From positions 1-44,289 of the forward strand of contig VMFZ01000003.1 of the NCBI GenBank assembly GCA_007376285.1: a stretch of 44,289 bases of DNA, read 5' to 3'. Source of the stretch: Parcubacteria group bacterium Gr01-1014_17 (GTDB lineage Bacteria; Patescibacteriota; Minisyncoccia; Phycocordibacterales; UBA10002). The notes under the pieces were generated by a model. That model ran no database searches. It saw only the letters and a list, made by a program, of their open reading frames with translations, and was not told where the DNA came from. Position numbers and translations under genes: made by a program. Positions 1 through 7,700 of this stretch are shown here, piece by piece (position 1 is the first letter of the stretch; every line of letters starts with the position of its first letter).

Positions 1-327
1 TGCGACATCCTTCTCGGTTTTTCCGAGGAAGTGCTTTTGAAAGTCGCCCCAGAGGTAGCACTTCACTCCGTCCACCGTTCCCCCGTGTTTGAAGTGGTCG
101 GCGGCGACAAACTTGTTCACGCCTGGAACGGTGACCGAGGTCACGAATTCCAGTAGTTTGGGTGTGCCAATGTTCGTCCGATTCTTTACCGCATCCACAA
201 AAATCGCGATTGCATTCTTTGTATCGGCGATAACCCACTGCGCGTCTTCGGTTGACAGAGCTGAAAAACAGCTCTGGTGCTCGACAAGTAATCCCGCGAG
301 CTTAGGAATCTGTTGTTCGGTTGCCAT
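1..327 (-). CDS. hypothetical protein, 3' part runs off the left edge (MATEQQIPKLAGLLVEHQSCFSAL...)
   Basis: Open minus-strand frame from ATG at 327 to the window edge with coherent codons; absent from the ORF track because it is truncated. Confidence 0.6.
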   Translation of the reverse strand, partial: MATEQQIPKLAGLLVEHQSCFSALSTEDAQWVIADTKNAIAIFVDAVKNRTNIGTPKLLEFVTSVTVPGVNKFVAADHFKHGGTVDGVKCYLWGDFQKHFLGKTEKDVA

Positions 328-385
328 AGATAGGTCGTTCCGTTTTTACATGTTTTCCGACATGCTGTATTGGCTGGTCTCAGAC

Positions 386-440
386 TTCGCCACAGCGTTT
401 TATCTACACTGTATCAGTGTGAACAAAACGCTATGGCGAA
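386..440. repeat. nested palindrome in the leader of the 1..327 gene
   Basis: TTCGCCACAGCGTTTT (386-401) pairs with AAAACGCTATGGCGAA (425-440), 15/16; inner ACACTG/CAGTGT. Confidence 0.75.
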
Positions 441-540
441 CCTTGCTCTTTCAAGGTGCGTTGAACTGGATGTAGTGTAGCACAAACGGTGCTTTTTTGT
501 CAAGTGGTGTGGGAAAAGATGGCTCTTTTGAGGCGCAGAA

Positions 541-579
541 AGGCACCAGATGTTTGCCGCCTATCAACATCTGGTGCCT
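541..579. repeat. inverted repeat AGGCACCAGATGTT/AACATCTGGTGCCT overlapping the folD stop codon (terminator-like)
   Basis: 14-bp perfect arms, 11-nt loop; core arm recurs at 22438-22503. Confidence 0.75.
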
Positions 580-1451
580 CTAGAGGTGAAGGCATCGCGC
601 AAATTCTCAAACAAACACGCAACAGTCATAGGACCTACGCCGCCGGGGACGGGCGAGATTGCGGCGACCATATTTTTTACCTCATCAAAATCCACATCGC
701 CGATTAATTTTGTGCGTGGCATCTCTTCTTGAAGCACTTCGCCAGTTTCCATACGGTTGATTCCGACATCTACCACAACTTGTGTTTTATCGCCTCTAAA
801 ATATTCCAATCCGATAAACTTCGGCTTCCCGATTGCAACTATCACAATATCGCTTGCACGGGAAATTTTTTGCGCGGAGCGCGGAGGCGTTTTGCTGTGA
901 ATAACGGACACACGAGCACCTTTTGCAGAGAGGAGCTGTGCAATCGGACCGCCGGCAATGAGAGACCGCCCGAACACGGCAACTTTTTTTCCTGTAACTG
1001 AAATGTCGTAATGTGAAAGAAGTTCGTATACTCCACGCGCAGTCGCAGGCACGAACCCGCTCGCGTCGGAAAGTCCGTCCACATCCTTCTCATACGGCAC
1101 AAAATCAAGTATGTGTTCGCGCGAAAGGTGCGGCGGCAAAGGCAACTGCACAATGACTCCAAAAACAGACGGGTTCGCGGCGAGCGCGTGTATGCAATCC
1201 GTCACATCTTTCTCGTTCACACCGAGCGGCAACTTCTCATGAATCACGCGCGCGCCGACGAACGCGCCGAACAGCGCTTTTTGCTTGATGTATGCGCCGG
1301 ACGCAAGGTCGTCGCCTACTTGCACAATGGCGAGCACGGGCGGATGCGCAAGCGCGGCGAACTCTTTTTTGAGTCGCTTTTGTATTTCATCACGCACCAC
1401 GCGCCCGTCTAATATAACTGGTAATTTTTTCACCGCTCTATTCTGCATCAC
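564..1451 (-). CDS. folD: bifunctional methylenetetrahydrofolate dehydrogenase/cyclohydrolase
   Basis: VQLPLPPHL, KDVDGL, GRSxIxGxP, PVPGGVGPMTVACL motifs. Confidence 0.95.
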   Translation of the reverse strand: MMQNRAVKKLPVILDGRVVRDEIQKRLKKEFAALAHPPVLAIVQVGDDLASGAYIKQKALFGAFVGARVIHEKLPLGVNEKDVTDCIHALAANPSVFGVIVQLPLPPHLSREHILDFVPYEKDVDGLSDASGFVPATARGVYELLSHYDISVTGKKVAVFGRSLIAGGPIAQLLSAKGARVSVIHSKTPPRSAQKISRASDIVIVAIGKPKFIGLEYFRGDKTQVVVDVGINRMETGEVLQEEMPRTKLIGDVDFDEVKNMVAAISPVPGGVGPMTVACLFENLRDAFTSRGTRC

Positions 1452-1490
1452 CTACAGCCAAAGTAAAGAGGCGAAAAAGTTCCGCCCCTT

Positions 1491-1646
1491 TTAATCATGT
1501 GCACGAATCGGCACATTTCCACCCCTGCGACGCACCCACCGTTTGCATTCTGTGAGCGCAAGCTCATGAAATGCCCGATGGACTTGTGTTTCAGTAATCG
1601 CAATCACCCGTTTCCGTTTCCAGTGCGCATCTTTTTTTCTTTTCAT
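1491..1646 (-). CDS. small basic protein, 51 aa (MKRKKDAHWKRKRVIAITETQVHRAFHELALTECKRWVRRRGGNVPIRAHD)
   Basis: Complete ORF with GGAGG Shine-Dalgarno 7 nt before ATG; below the ORF-track length cutoff. Confidence 0.55.
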   Translation of the reverse strand: MKRKKDAHWKRKRVIAITETQVHRAFHELALTECKRWVRRRGGNVPIRAHD

Positions 1647-1709
1647 TTTAGACCTCCGTATTCAATCCTATGTCTATTATATCACTACATCGAGTAACAA
1701 CAATTTGGG

Positions 1710-1783
1710 GGTGCCTATCCGGTGTCGATCCGGAACTTAGGGTTCCACAAACCCTCGTGCAGAGCCGCTACACTATAGGCACC
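1710..1783 (-). tRNA. tRNA-His(GTG)
   Basis: Cloverleaf with G-1:C73, anticodon loop TTGTGGA, T-arm TCCGG-ATCGACA-CCGGA. Confidence 0.85.
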
Positions 1784-1809
1784 ATAAAATTAAAATACCA
1801 CATTTCTTT

Positions 1810-2073
1810 TCACGAACCAAATAATTCGTGGTGCGTGCCAATTTTCGAGAATACAACAAAGTCGTCTGCTTCATGTTTATAGAGTGCGCGTAAATCTCCT
1901 CCAACATTGATACTCCAAAAACCATCATACTTCCCATGAAGCGGGTGATTATGGAGCAGTGGATGAAATGGCTGTCTCAAAAACAATTCACGACGAATCT
2001 TAAATCGCGTTTTTTCACCCGCACGAAGCTTGGCGTATTTTTTATCAAAGACGGGGTGAGTCCGAAATCTCAT
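1810..2073 (-). CDS. RelE/YafQ-like mRNA interferase toxin
   Basis: Small RelE-fold-like sequence (HPLHGKYDGFWSINVGGDLRALYKHE...VVFSKIGTHHELF); 4-nt overlap with upstream antitoxin-like ORF. Confidence 0.75.
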   Translation of the reverse strand: MRFRTHPVFDKKYAKLRAGEKTRFKIRRELFLRQPFHPLLHNHPLHGKYDGFWSINVGGDLRALYKHEADDFVVFSKIGTHHELFGS

Positions 2074-2348
2074 AGAGCATCGAGATATCTATCCATCTCC
2101 TCTCCAGAATGAAAGACAGGGGAAAGATTCCGTCCCGCTTTTATGTCAGCGTCAATCCTTCCAAGTTGCCGTTCTAATTTCTTGCTCATTTTCTCCGGCG
2201 CGGCAAAGGTAACTGTTCGCTCCAATGCGAAACGCCGCAGATTTTCATTCACGATAAGCGAAAGAGGCAAGCCCAATTCGCGCGCGGCGCGCTGGGCGGC
2301 TTTTTTCACTTTCGGCTCCACTTTAACGCTCAACAACATTTTTGTCAT
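2070..2348 (-). CDS. RelB/DinJ-like antitoxin
   Basis: MTKMLLSVKVEPKVKKAAQRAARELGLPLSLIVNENLRRF; start trimmed to internal Met. Confidence 0.65.
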   Translation of the reverse strand: MTKMLLSVKVEPKVKKAAQRAARELGLPLSLIVNENLRRFALERTVTFAAPEKMSKKLERQLGRIDADIKAGRNLSPVFHSGEEMDRYLDAL

Positions 2349-2393
2349 ATAGCCAAAGTATAGACGATAGCAATACACTCGTCAATGGAGTGT

Positions 2394-2978
2394 TTACCGG
2401 TAACTCGGAGCCGCTTCGGGTACGCCGGCGCCGTGGTTTAAGAAACGCACCAGAGCGTACAAGAGCGATGAGAGCCGGTTTAAGTACGCAAGCGTGCCTT
2501 CTGAAAGCATCGCTTCCCTCTTTTCTGTGGCGGCGACCACGGCGCGCTCCGCGCGCCGCGCAATCGTGCGCCCGATGTCCAGAAAAGCTGCGAGCTCGCG
2601 CGCCGCGCTCCATCTGCCCTTCGGCGCGCCGCCTCCGATAAAAAACGATTTTACTGGCGGAAGCTTTTTTTCAGCCGCATCTATAATCGCTTCAAGCGCT
2701 TTCACTTTTTCACTGACGATGCGTTTATCCGCGCCAGCAAGCTCTGCTTGCGCGATAAAAAGATTTTCCTGTACGCCGTGGAAAAGCTCGGCGAGCGGCT
2801 TTCCGCCCACTTCAAGCGGAAGCTGGAGCGCGCGCACTTTTATCAAACCCAAAAACGAATTGAGTTCATCCAAGGCACCGAGCGCTTCGGTTGTGCACGA
2901 ACTCTTTGAAATGCGTACCCCGGGCTTCTGCCGAAGCGTTTTCGTGGAGCCGCTGTCTCCTTTGCGCGTGTACCACAT
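2394..2978 (-). CDS. PduO/MMAB-type cob(I)alamin adenosyltransferase
   Basis: YTRKGDSGST, ALGALDELNSFLG, ARRAERAVV, LNRLSSLLYALVRFLN. Confidence 0.85.
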   Translation of the reverse strand: MWYTRKGDSGSTKTLRQKPGVRISKSSCTTEALGALDELNSFLGLIKVRALQLPLEVGGKPLAELFHGVQENLFIAQAELAGADKRIVSEKVKALEAIIDAAEKKLPPVKSFFIGGGAPKGRWSAARELAAFLDIGRTIARRAERAVVAATEKREAMLSEGTLAYLNRLSSLLYALVRFLNHGAGVPEAAPSYR

Positions 2979-2980
2979 GC

Positions 2981-3235
2981 TTACGCCTTGTACACGAGAG
3001 AGCTGTCTTTTGCCTCCTGAGAGAGTTGGATGGCGATTTCCTGCCCTTTCTTTCCGGAGGTAACCGGCTCGTGGTCAAGCTGCATAGACGACACGGTATC
3101 TTCAAACTCCTTCTCTCCGTGACGCACTTTTACCTTATCACCGACCTTGAGCCCGCCCGCGAGCTTAACCACCGCGACATTGATTTTGCCGTACCAATGC
3201 ACGACCTTCCCTATTTCTTTTTCTTTTGTTGCCAT
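2981..3235 (-). CDS. translation elongation factor-like small beta-barrel protein (EF-Tu domain 2-like)
   Basis: IGKVVHWYGKINVAVVKLAGGLKVGDKVKVRH...SMQLDHEPV. Confidence 0.65.
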   Translation of the reverse strand: MATKEKEIGKVVHWYGKINVAVVKLAGGLKVGDKVKVRHGEKEFEDTVSSMQLDHEPVTSGKKGQEIAIQLSQEAKDSSLVYKA

Positions 3236-3288
3236 AAAAATTAAGAAAATTAGAACTACTAAATCGACTCCTTTTTGCTATTATACCG

Positions 3289-3307
3289 CAAAATGCGCGG
3301 GAGAGGA
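3289..3307. repeat. 19-nt direct copy of the tRNA-Leu 3' end plus downstream flank
   Basis: CAAAATGCGCGGGAGAGGA here and at 3441-3459. Confidence 0.8.
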
Positions 3308-3415
3308 ATCTTGAATCTTACAGATTCGGTACACCTTTCGTATCGTACTCGCTTCGCTCCGTGCGATTAACTCAAGGTCTGCTCGTCCTCACACGAGCAA
3401 CGCGGGTTGCTCGTT

Positions 3416-3454
3416 TCCCGCGCATTTCTGCGCTTCGCTACAAAATGCGCGGGA
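3416..3454. repeat. inverted repeat embedding the tRNA-Leu acceptor 3' strand
   Basis: TCCCGCGCATTT (3416-3427) / AAATGCGCGGGA (3443-3454). Confidence 0.75.
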
Positions 3455-3526
3455 GAGGATTCGAACCTCCACGCCTTTCGGCACACGCACCTCAAGCGTG
3501 CTTGGCTACCATTACAACACCCGCGC
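3446..3526 (-). tRNA. tRNA-Leu(GAG)
   Basis: Type II cloverleaf GCGCGGG.../CCCGCGC-A, anticodon arm CACGC-TTGAGGT-GCGTG, long variable arm, TTCGAAT loop; CCA not encoded. Confidence 0.9.
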
Positions 3527-3549
3527 GACTCTGTCAAATTGACCGCCGT

Positions 3550-4218
3550 CTACAGTGACTTCCCCACTATAACCAACATTTTCTCAATTTTCAACCGCTT
3601 CCTTGAAAGGCACATGACATTTGGTTTCGGGTACATTTTTTTTAGAACCCTCAAGCTTTCCGCTTTGGCGTACTTTAACTGAAATGTAGAACCTCTCCCA
3701 TCTTTGGTAATATGTCCTACGCTCCCCGTCTTCTTTTCAATCTTTACGCGCAACCAATCTATAAACGCTTTACTCGCTGAAGCAAATCCGAGATAAAACA
3801 TAAAACTTGATTTCCACCTTTTATCCCAATAAGAATAGGTAGATCCATCACCATCAAAAACGCCGCGCAAAAAACTGAAAAAATATTTATCTGGAATATT
3901 CAGCGGACCCAGTGTTTTTGATTTTCTTTTATGCAAACCGATCTTTTCCAAAAACGCGTAGAAAAACAAATCGCCAAACTGGACGACATAATATTTCTTT
4001 TCCTTACTCATTCCATTTCCTTTTCTTCCGATGTTATAGGCGATACCTAATGCTTTCTGAAAATTCTGGACTTGCTCTAAGTCCTTTGAGGTCAAATTCA
4101 AATGCCTTCCATCAGGAGAAAGATTTCCGTCTGTCGCCAACAATCCTATTGCGTACGCAAAATCCTGTGACCATTTGATAATGACCTTATGTCTTGGTTT
4201 TGGTCCTGGCTTTCCCAT
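3550..4218 (-). CDS. free-standing LAGLIDADG-type homing endonuclease
   Basis: Two LAGLIDADG-like motifs: AYAIGLLATDGNL and FLRGVFDGDGS. Confidence 0.85.
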   Translation of the reverse strand: MGKPGPKPRHKVIIKWSQDFAYAIGLLATDGNLSPDGRHLNLTSKDLEQVQNFQKALGIAYNIGRKGNGMSKEKKYYVVQFGDLFFYAFLEKIGLHKRKSKTLGPLNIPDKYFFSFLRGVFDGDGSTYSYWDKRWKSSFMFYLGFASASKAFIDWLRVKIEKKTGSVGHITKDGRGSTFQLKYAKAESLRVLKKMYPKPNVMCLSRKRLKIEKMLVIVGKSL

Positions 4219-4274
4219 ATATCCATCTTACCATGCTCAAGCGTATAGCGTCTACCAGTTGTGGACAACTTAAA

Positions 4275-4290
4275 CCCCGCAAAAGCGGGG
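4275..4290 (-). terminator. intrinsic terminator downstream of rplS
   Basis: CCCCGC-TTTT-GCGGGG followed by TTT on the minus strand. Confidence 0.6.
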
Positions 4291-4297
4291 TGAGTTT

Positions 4298-4741
4298 TTA
4301 TGATTTCTTTTCTTCAGGAGCAGGAGTTTCTGCAACCGGAGCCGCTTCCGTCTTGATTTGTTTTTGTTCTACTCGCTCGTGGCGCATCGCGCGGCGGATT
4401 TCTTTCGCCGCCTTGCGGCGGATGTGGTAAAGCTTCGCGCGACGCACTTTCGCGCGCTTCAATACTTCAATCTTTTCAATCGTCGGCGCATATAGCGGGA
4501 AAATGCGTTCCACGCCAATACCACCAATCACGCGCCGCACGGTAAAGGTGCTCCCCGCCTCGCGGCCGTGCTTGCGCGCCAACACCAAACCTTCAAACGC
4601 CTGCAAGCGTTTTTTTTCCTTCACCTTGTCCTTCTCCATCACGCGCTCGGTGATTTTCTGCGTCACGCGCACAGTGTCGCCTGCACGCAAATCAAGCGCC
4701 TTGCGCTCCTCCATATTTACGGATGAAATAGTGATTGGCAT
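4298..4741 (-). CDS. rplS: 50S ribosomal protein L19
   Basis: [45 protein letters not shown]. Confidence 0.95.
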   Translation of the reverse strand: MPITISSVNMEERKALDLRAGDTVRVTQKITERVMEKDKVKEKKRLQAFEGLVLARKHGREAGSTFTVRRVIGGIGVERIFPLYAPTIEKIEVLKRAKVRRAKLYHIRRKAAKEIRRAMRHERVEQKQIKTEAAPVAETPAPEEKKS

Positions 4742-4802
4742 AGCAGAAGCAATCTAGCATAAATTGTTTTATGATTCAAGATTCCCAAGATTTAACAAAA
4801 AT

Positions 4803-4826
4803 GCCACCGTGGATATCCACGGTGGC
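4803..4826 (-). terminator. perfect palindrome terminator
   Basis: GCCACCGTGGATATCCACGGTGGC followed by ATTTTTG on the minus strand, just after the 4841 stop. Confidence 0.8.
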
Positions 4827-4840
4827 GGTGTAGGGAGGAT

Positions 4841-5545
4841 TTATCTCAGTGGAACTTTTTTCATCGCGCGGACTGAACGACATGCTTCATAGTAAGTACT
4901 GTGCGCACATCTAAGTCGGATCAGATGATGACCAATTTCACTCACGGGGCTACAACAGTCCGCATATGCAATTCGACCGTCGGAGAGACGGTCTCCCGGA
5001 AACCAAGTTGGCGGGAAGGACTTTGGATCAAGATGTTCCCCTGTGAGAGAGAACTGAAACGAATCAGCGTCGCACCATTCATAGAGACCGCACAAGAGTG
5101 TTCTTCGTGTGATGAATCTCTTTGGGTTTCTTGCTTCCTTATGAGCGGCACAACGATCTGGGTATAGAGAGCGATTTATTAGATAGAGTTCGGAAACTCT
5201 TGGTCCCTTGGCATTTTTGTACCTCATCACATCTACCTGCACCCACACAGACACTCCCATTTTCCTTTTCCACTCAACCGCCATCTTGTTTGTTGCTCCA
5301 GCTGGGCGGAAGACTGGCATAAAATTAGTGCTTGCAAGATCTTTCTCATTAAGAACAAACATATCATGCAAGTCAACTGTTTCCTTTGTAAAGAACTGGT
5401 GAAGCGCTGCGCGGGCTGTGAGCAACGCTGACAGGGTCATATCCATATAAGCCTTTTCTGTTTGAATTTCTGTAAAATAGAACAGTGGTGGTAGAGCAAA
5501 TGTTACATCACCATCAGGTGTCGGTAAAGGACAGAGCTTTTTCAA
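4841..5545 (-). CDS. hypothetical protein (234 aa)
   Basis: Complete ORF followed by a strong terminator. Confidence 0.65.
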   Translation of the reverse strand: MKKLCPLPTPDGDVTFALPPLFYFTEIQTEKAYMDMTLSALLTARAALHQFFTKETVDLHDMFVLNEKDLASTNFMPVFRPAGATNKMAVEWKRKMGVSVWVQVDVMRYKNAKGPRVSELYLINRSLYPDRCAAHKEARNPKRFITRRTLLCGLYEWCDADSFQFSLTGEHLDPKSFPPTWFPGDRLSDGRIAYADCCSPVSEIGHHLIRLRCAHSTYYEACRSVRAMKKVPLR

Positions 5546-6287
5546 AATCCTCCGGGTACGGCGCTTCTATTTTTATTTCTTTCCCGTTTGCTTGCCCCGC
5601 GTAGCCTTGGCGAAGTGGGGGAAGCGCGAGCGTGAGCGAGCGCGCGTGGAGCGCGAGGCGCGAAAAACCAAGCGGGCATCCGCGGTTCGGAGCATACAGT
5701 TTATCGCACACGACCGGATAGTTGATGGCTTTCAAATGCACGCGGAGTTGGTGCGTCCGTCCCGTGAGCGGCCGCATCTCTAGAAATGTAAACCAAGGAC
5801 TATCCTGTACACTATCCTTGCTTTCCAAGGACTGTCCTTGGAAACGAGCAAGTACGCGATATTCGGTAACCGCCTCGCGCTCCTTCCCTTTCTTCCCGCG
5901 CGTCGCGGACCATAGCGCTCCTCCTCGCTTGCTCCGTGCAATAGAACGGTCAATGACGCCCTCGTCTTGCTTCATCTTTCCGTACACAAACGCGTGATAT
6001 ATTTTCTCTACCTCTCGTGTTTGGAATTGCTTTTTTAAAAATTCAAATGCTTTCTGTGTTTTTGCAACAACCATCGCACCACTCGTATCGCGGTCTAAAC
6101 GATGCACAAGACCGCTCCGTTCGGCTTCTTTGTTTTCGCCAACGCCTTTAATTTCAGGATGCGTATGTAAAATCCAATCAACTACTGTCGGTTCGTGAGT
6201 TCTGCCGTCTGAATGCACAATCAAACCCGCCGGTTTGTTGATAACAAGCACATCAGTATCTTCATACAAAATTGGAATGGAATTCAT
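5514..6287 (-). CDS. RluA/RluD-family pseudouridine synthase with repeat-derived insert LPPLRQGYAGQANGK
   Basis: VINKPAGLIVH, GLVHRLDRDTSGAMVVAK, RPLTGRTHQLRVH; start trimmed to MNSIPILYED. Confidence 0.9.
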   Translation of the reverse strand: MNSIPILYEDTDVLVINKPAGLIVHSDGRTHEPTVVDWILHTHPEIKGVGENKEAERSGLVHRLDRDTSGAMVVAKTQKAFEFLKKQFQTREVEKIYHAFVYGKMKQDEGVIDRSIARSKRGGALWSATRGKKGKEREAVTEYRVLARFQGQSLESKDSVQDSPWFTFLEMRPLTGRTHQLRVHLKAINYPVVCDKLYAPNRGCPLGFSRLALHARSLTLALPPLRQGYAGQANGKEIKIEAPYPEDFEKALSFTDT

Positions 6288-6293
6288 AAGAAA

Positions 6294-6393
6294 AACCGAG
6301 CGAAACACATTTTCAAAATGTCTGGAGCGAGCGGTCGCATTGCAGCGACCCGAGCGTTACCGAGGACTTTTGTAAAATGTGTTTCGCGAGGTT
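6294..6393. repeat. large nested palindromic element between rluA-like gene and uppS
   Basis: AACCGAGCGAAACACATTTT / AAAATGTGTTTCGCGAGGTT (18/20 pairing), internal GGTCGC/GCGACC stem. Confidence 0.75.
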
Positions 6394-7071
6394 CTATTTC
6401 CCCATCCGTCTCTCGCGGTCTCCAAACTCTTTTAAAATCCCGAAAAACTCATTGCGCGAGAATGCTGGCCAGTATGTTTTGGTGAAAAAAAGCTCGCTAT
6501 ATACTCCTTGCCACGGCAGAAACCCAGACAGCCGTCTCTCTCCTGAGGTACGGATAATGAGGTCGGGGTCTGGAATATCTTGCGTCCACAAGTATTTGCG
6601 GAAATTTTTCTCGTTTAAGTTTTTCTCTCCATTTTTAAGCGCGCGGTTTGCGGCGTCAAGAATTTCGGCTCTGCCTCCATACGAGAGCGCGAGCGCTAAG
6701 GTTGGACCAGGCAGGTTCGCTGTTTCTTCTTCCGCGCGCCGCATAATTTTTTGCAGTTCGCGCGAAAAACGCGACAGAAGCCCAACACAACGAACGCGAA
6801 ACCCGTCGCGTTTTATTGCCGCAAGCTCGCGCGTAAGCACCCGCTTAAAAAGACGCATAAGATACAATACTTCACTTTTTGAGCGATTCCAATTTTCAGT
6901 AGAAAACGCGTACACGATTACATGCTGGATTCCCGCTTCGCGCGCCCAGCGCATCACCTCTTTCAGCTTCTCTGAACCCGCATTGTGCCCTTCAAGGAGC
7001 GATAGCCCCTGCTCGCGCGCAAAGCGCCGATTGCCGTCCATAATGATGCCGATGCATTGGGGGGAGGACAT
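6394..7071 (-). CDS. uppS: isoprenyl transferase (undecaprenyl diphosphate synthase)
   Basis: IGIIMDGNRRFA, YAFSTENWNR, DPDLIIRTSGERRLSGFLPWQ. Confidence 0.95.
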   Translation of the reverse strand: MSSPQCIGIIMDGNRRFAREQGLSLLEGHNAGSEKLKEVMRWAREAGIQHVIVYAFSTENWNRSKSEVLYLMRLFKRVLTRELAAIKRDGFRVRCVGLLSRFSRELQKIMRRAEEETANLPGPTLALALSYGGRAEILDAANRALKNGEKNLNEKNFRKYLWTQDIPDPDLIIRTSGERRLSGFLPWQGVYSELFFTKTYWPAFSRNEFFGILKEFGDRERRMGK

Positions 7072-7147
7072 AAGAGTGTATCTTATAGGGTTATACGCCT
7101 TCTTACAACCTTTGCAAAACGCGCCTTGTTGCGTATGCTACAAAGAC

Positions 7148-7223
7148 GGACGGTTAGCTCAGTTGGTAGAGCACCTCATTTACACTGAGGGGGTCGCGGG
7201 TTCGAGCCCTGCACCGTCCACCA
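7148..7223 (+). tRNA. tRNA-Val(TAC), CCA encoded
   Basis: GGACGGT...ACCGTCC-A-CCA, anticodon arm CCTCA-TTTACAC-TGAGG. Confidence 0.95.
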
Positions 7224-7227
7224 AACC

Positions 7228-7262
7228 AAAACCCGTCCCGACTAAAGTCGTGGACGGGTTTT
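7228..7262 (+). terminator. terminator after tRNA-Val
   Basis: AAAACCCGTCC...GGACGGGTTTT. Confidence 0.75.
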
Positions 7263-7291
7263 GCGGTGCGTTTTGAAAAAACGCGAACGGA

Positions 7292-7510
7292 TTACATTGA
7301 CGAGCCGGAGCCGCAGGCCTTACAACCCTTCTTGTGCGTGAAGAGTTCATAAACCGCCGCGAGACCAACCAACACATAGATGAGCTTGGAGATTCCCGCA
7401 TCCATGCCGCCAAAGAGCGAGCCCACTTCCCAGCCCGTAAGCGCATACAAGCCCCAGTTCAAACCGCCGACCACGAGCAAAATCCACGCAATAACATGAA
7501 GTCCTTTCAT
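7292..7510 (-). CDS. DUF378-family small membrane protein
   Basis: HVIAWILLVVGGLNWGLYALTGW...ISKLIYVLVGLAAVYEL. Confidence 0.75.
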   Translation of the reverse strand: MKGLHVIAWILLVVGGLNWGLYALTGWEVGSLFGGMDAGISKLIYVLVGLAAVYELFTHKKGCKACGSGSSM

Positions 7511-7611
7511 AAAATTAAATACTAAAAAACTACATAATAAATATAATGACCTTTGTGTTAATTATACCACGCCATGTTTCCCGCAATAGCGAGATATACA
7601 CAGATGTATTT

Positions 7612-7683
7612 TGCCCCTGCGAGGAATCGAACCTCGATCAACGCCTTAGAAGAGCGCTGCTTTATCCGTTAAGCTACGGGGGC
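7612..7683 (-). tRNA. tRNA-Arg(TCT)
   Basis: Cloverleaf GCCCCCG.../CAGGGGC-A, anticodon loop CTTCTAA, TTCGATT loop. Confidence 0.85.
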
Positions 7684-7700
7684 GTCTATAAAAAATACGC

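Noticed and set aside
6377-7276. 299-aa plus-strand ORF
   Set aside because: Antisense to uppS and runs through tRNA-Val; shadow of the real genes.
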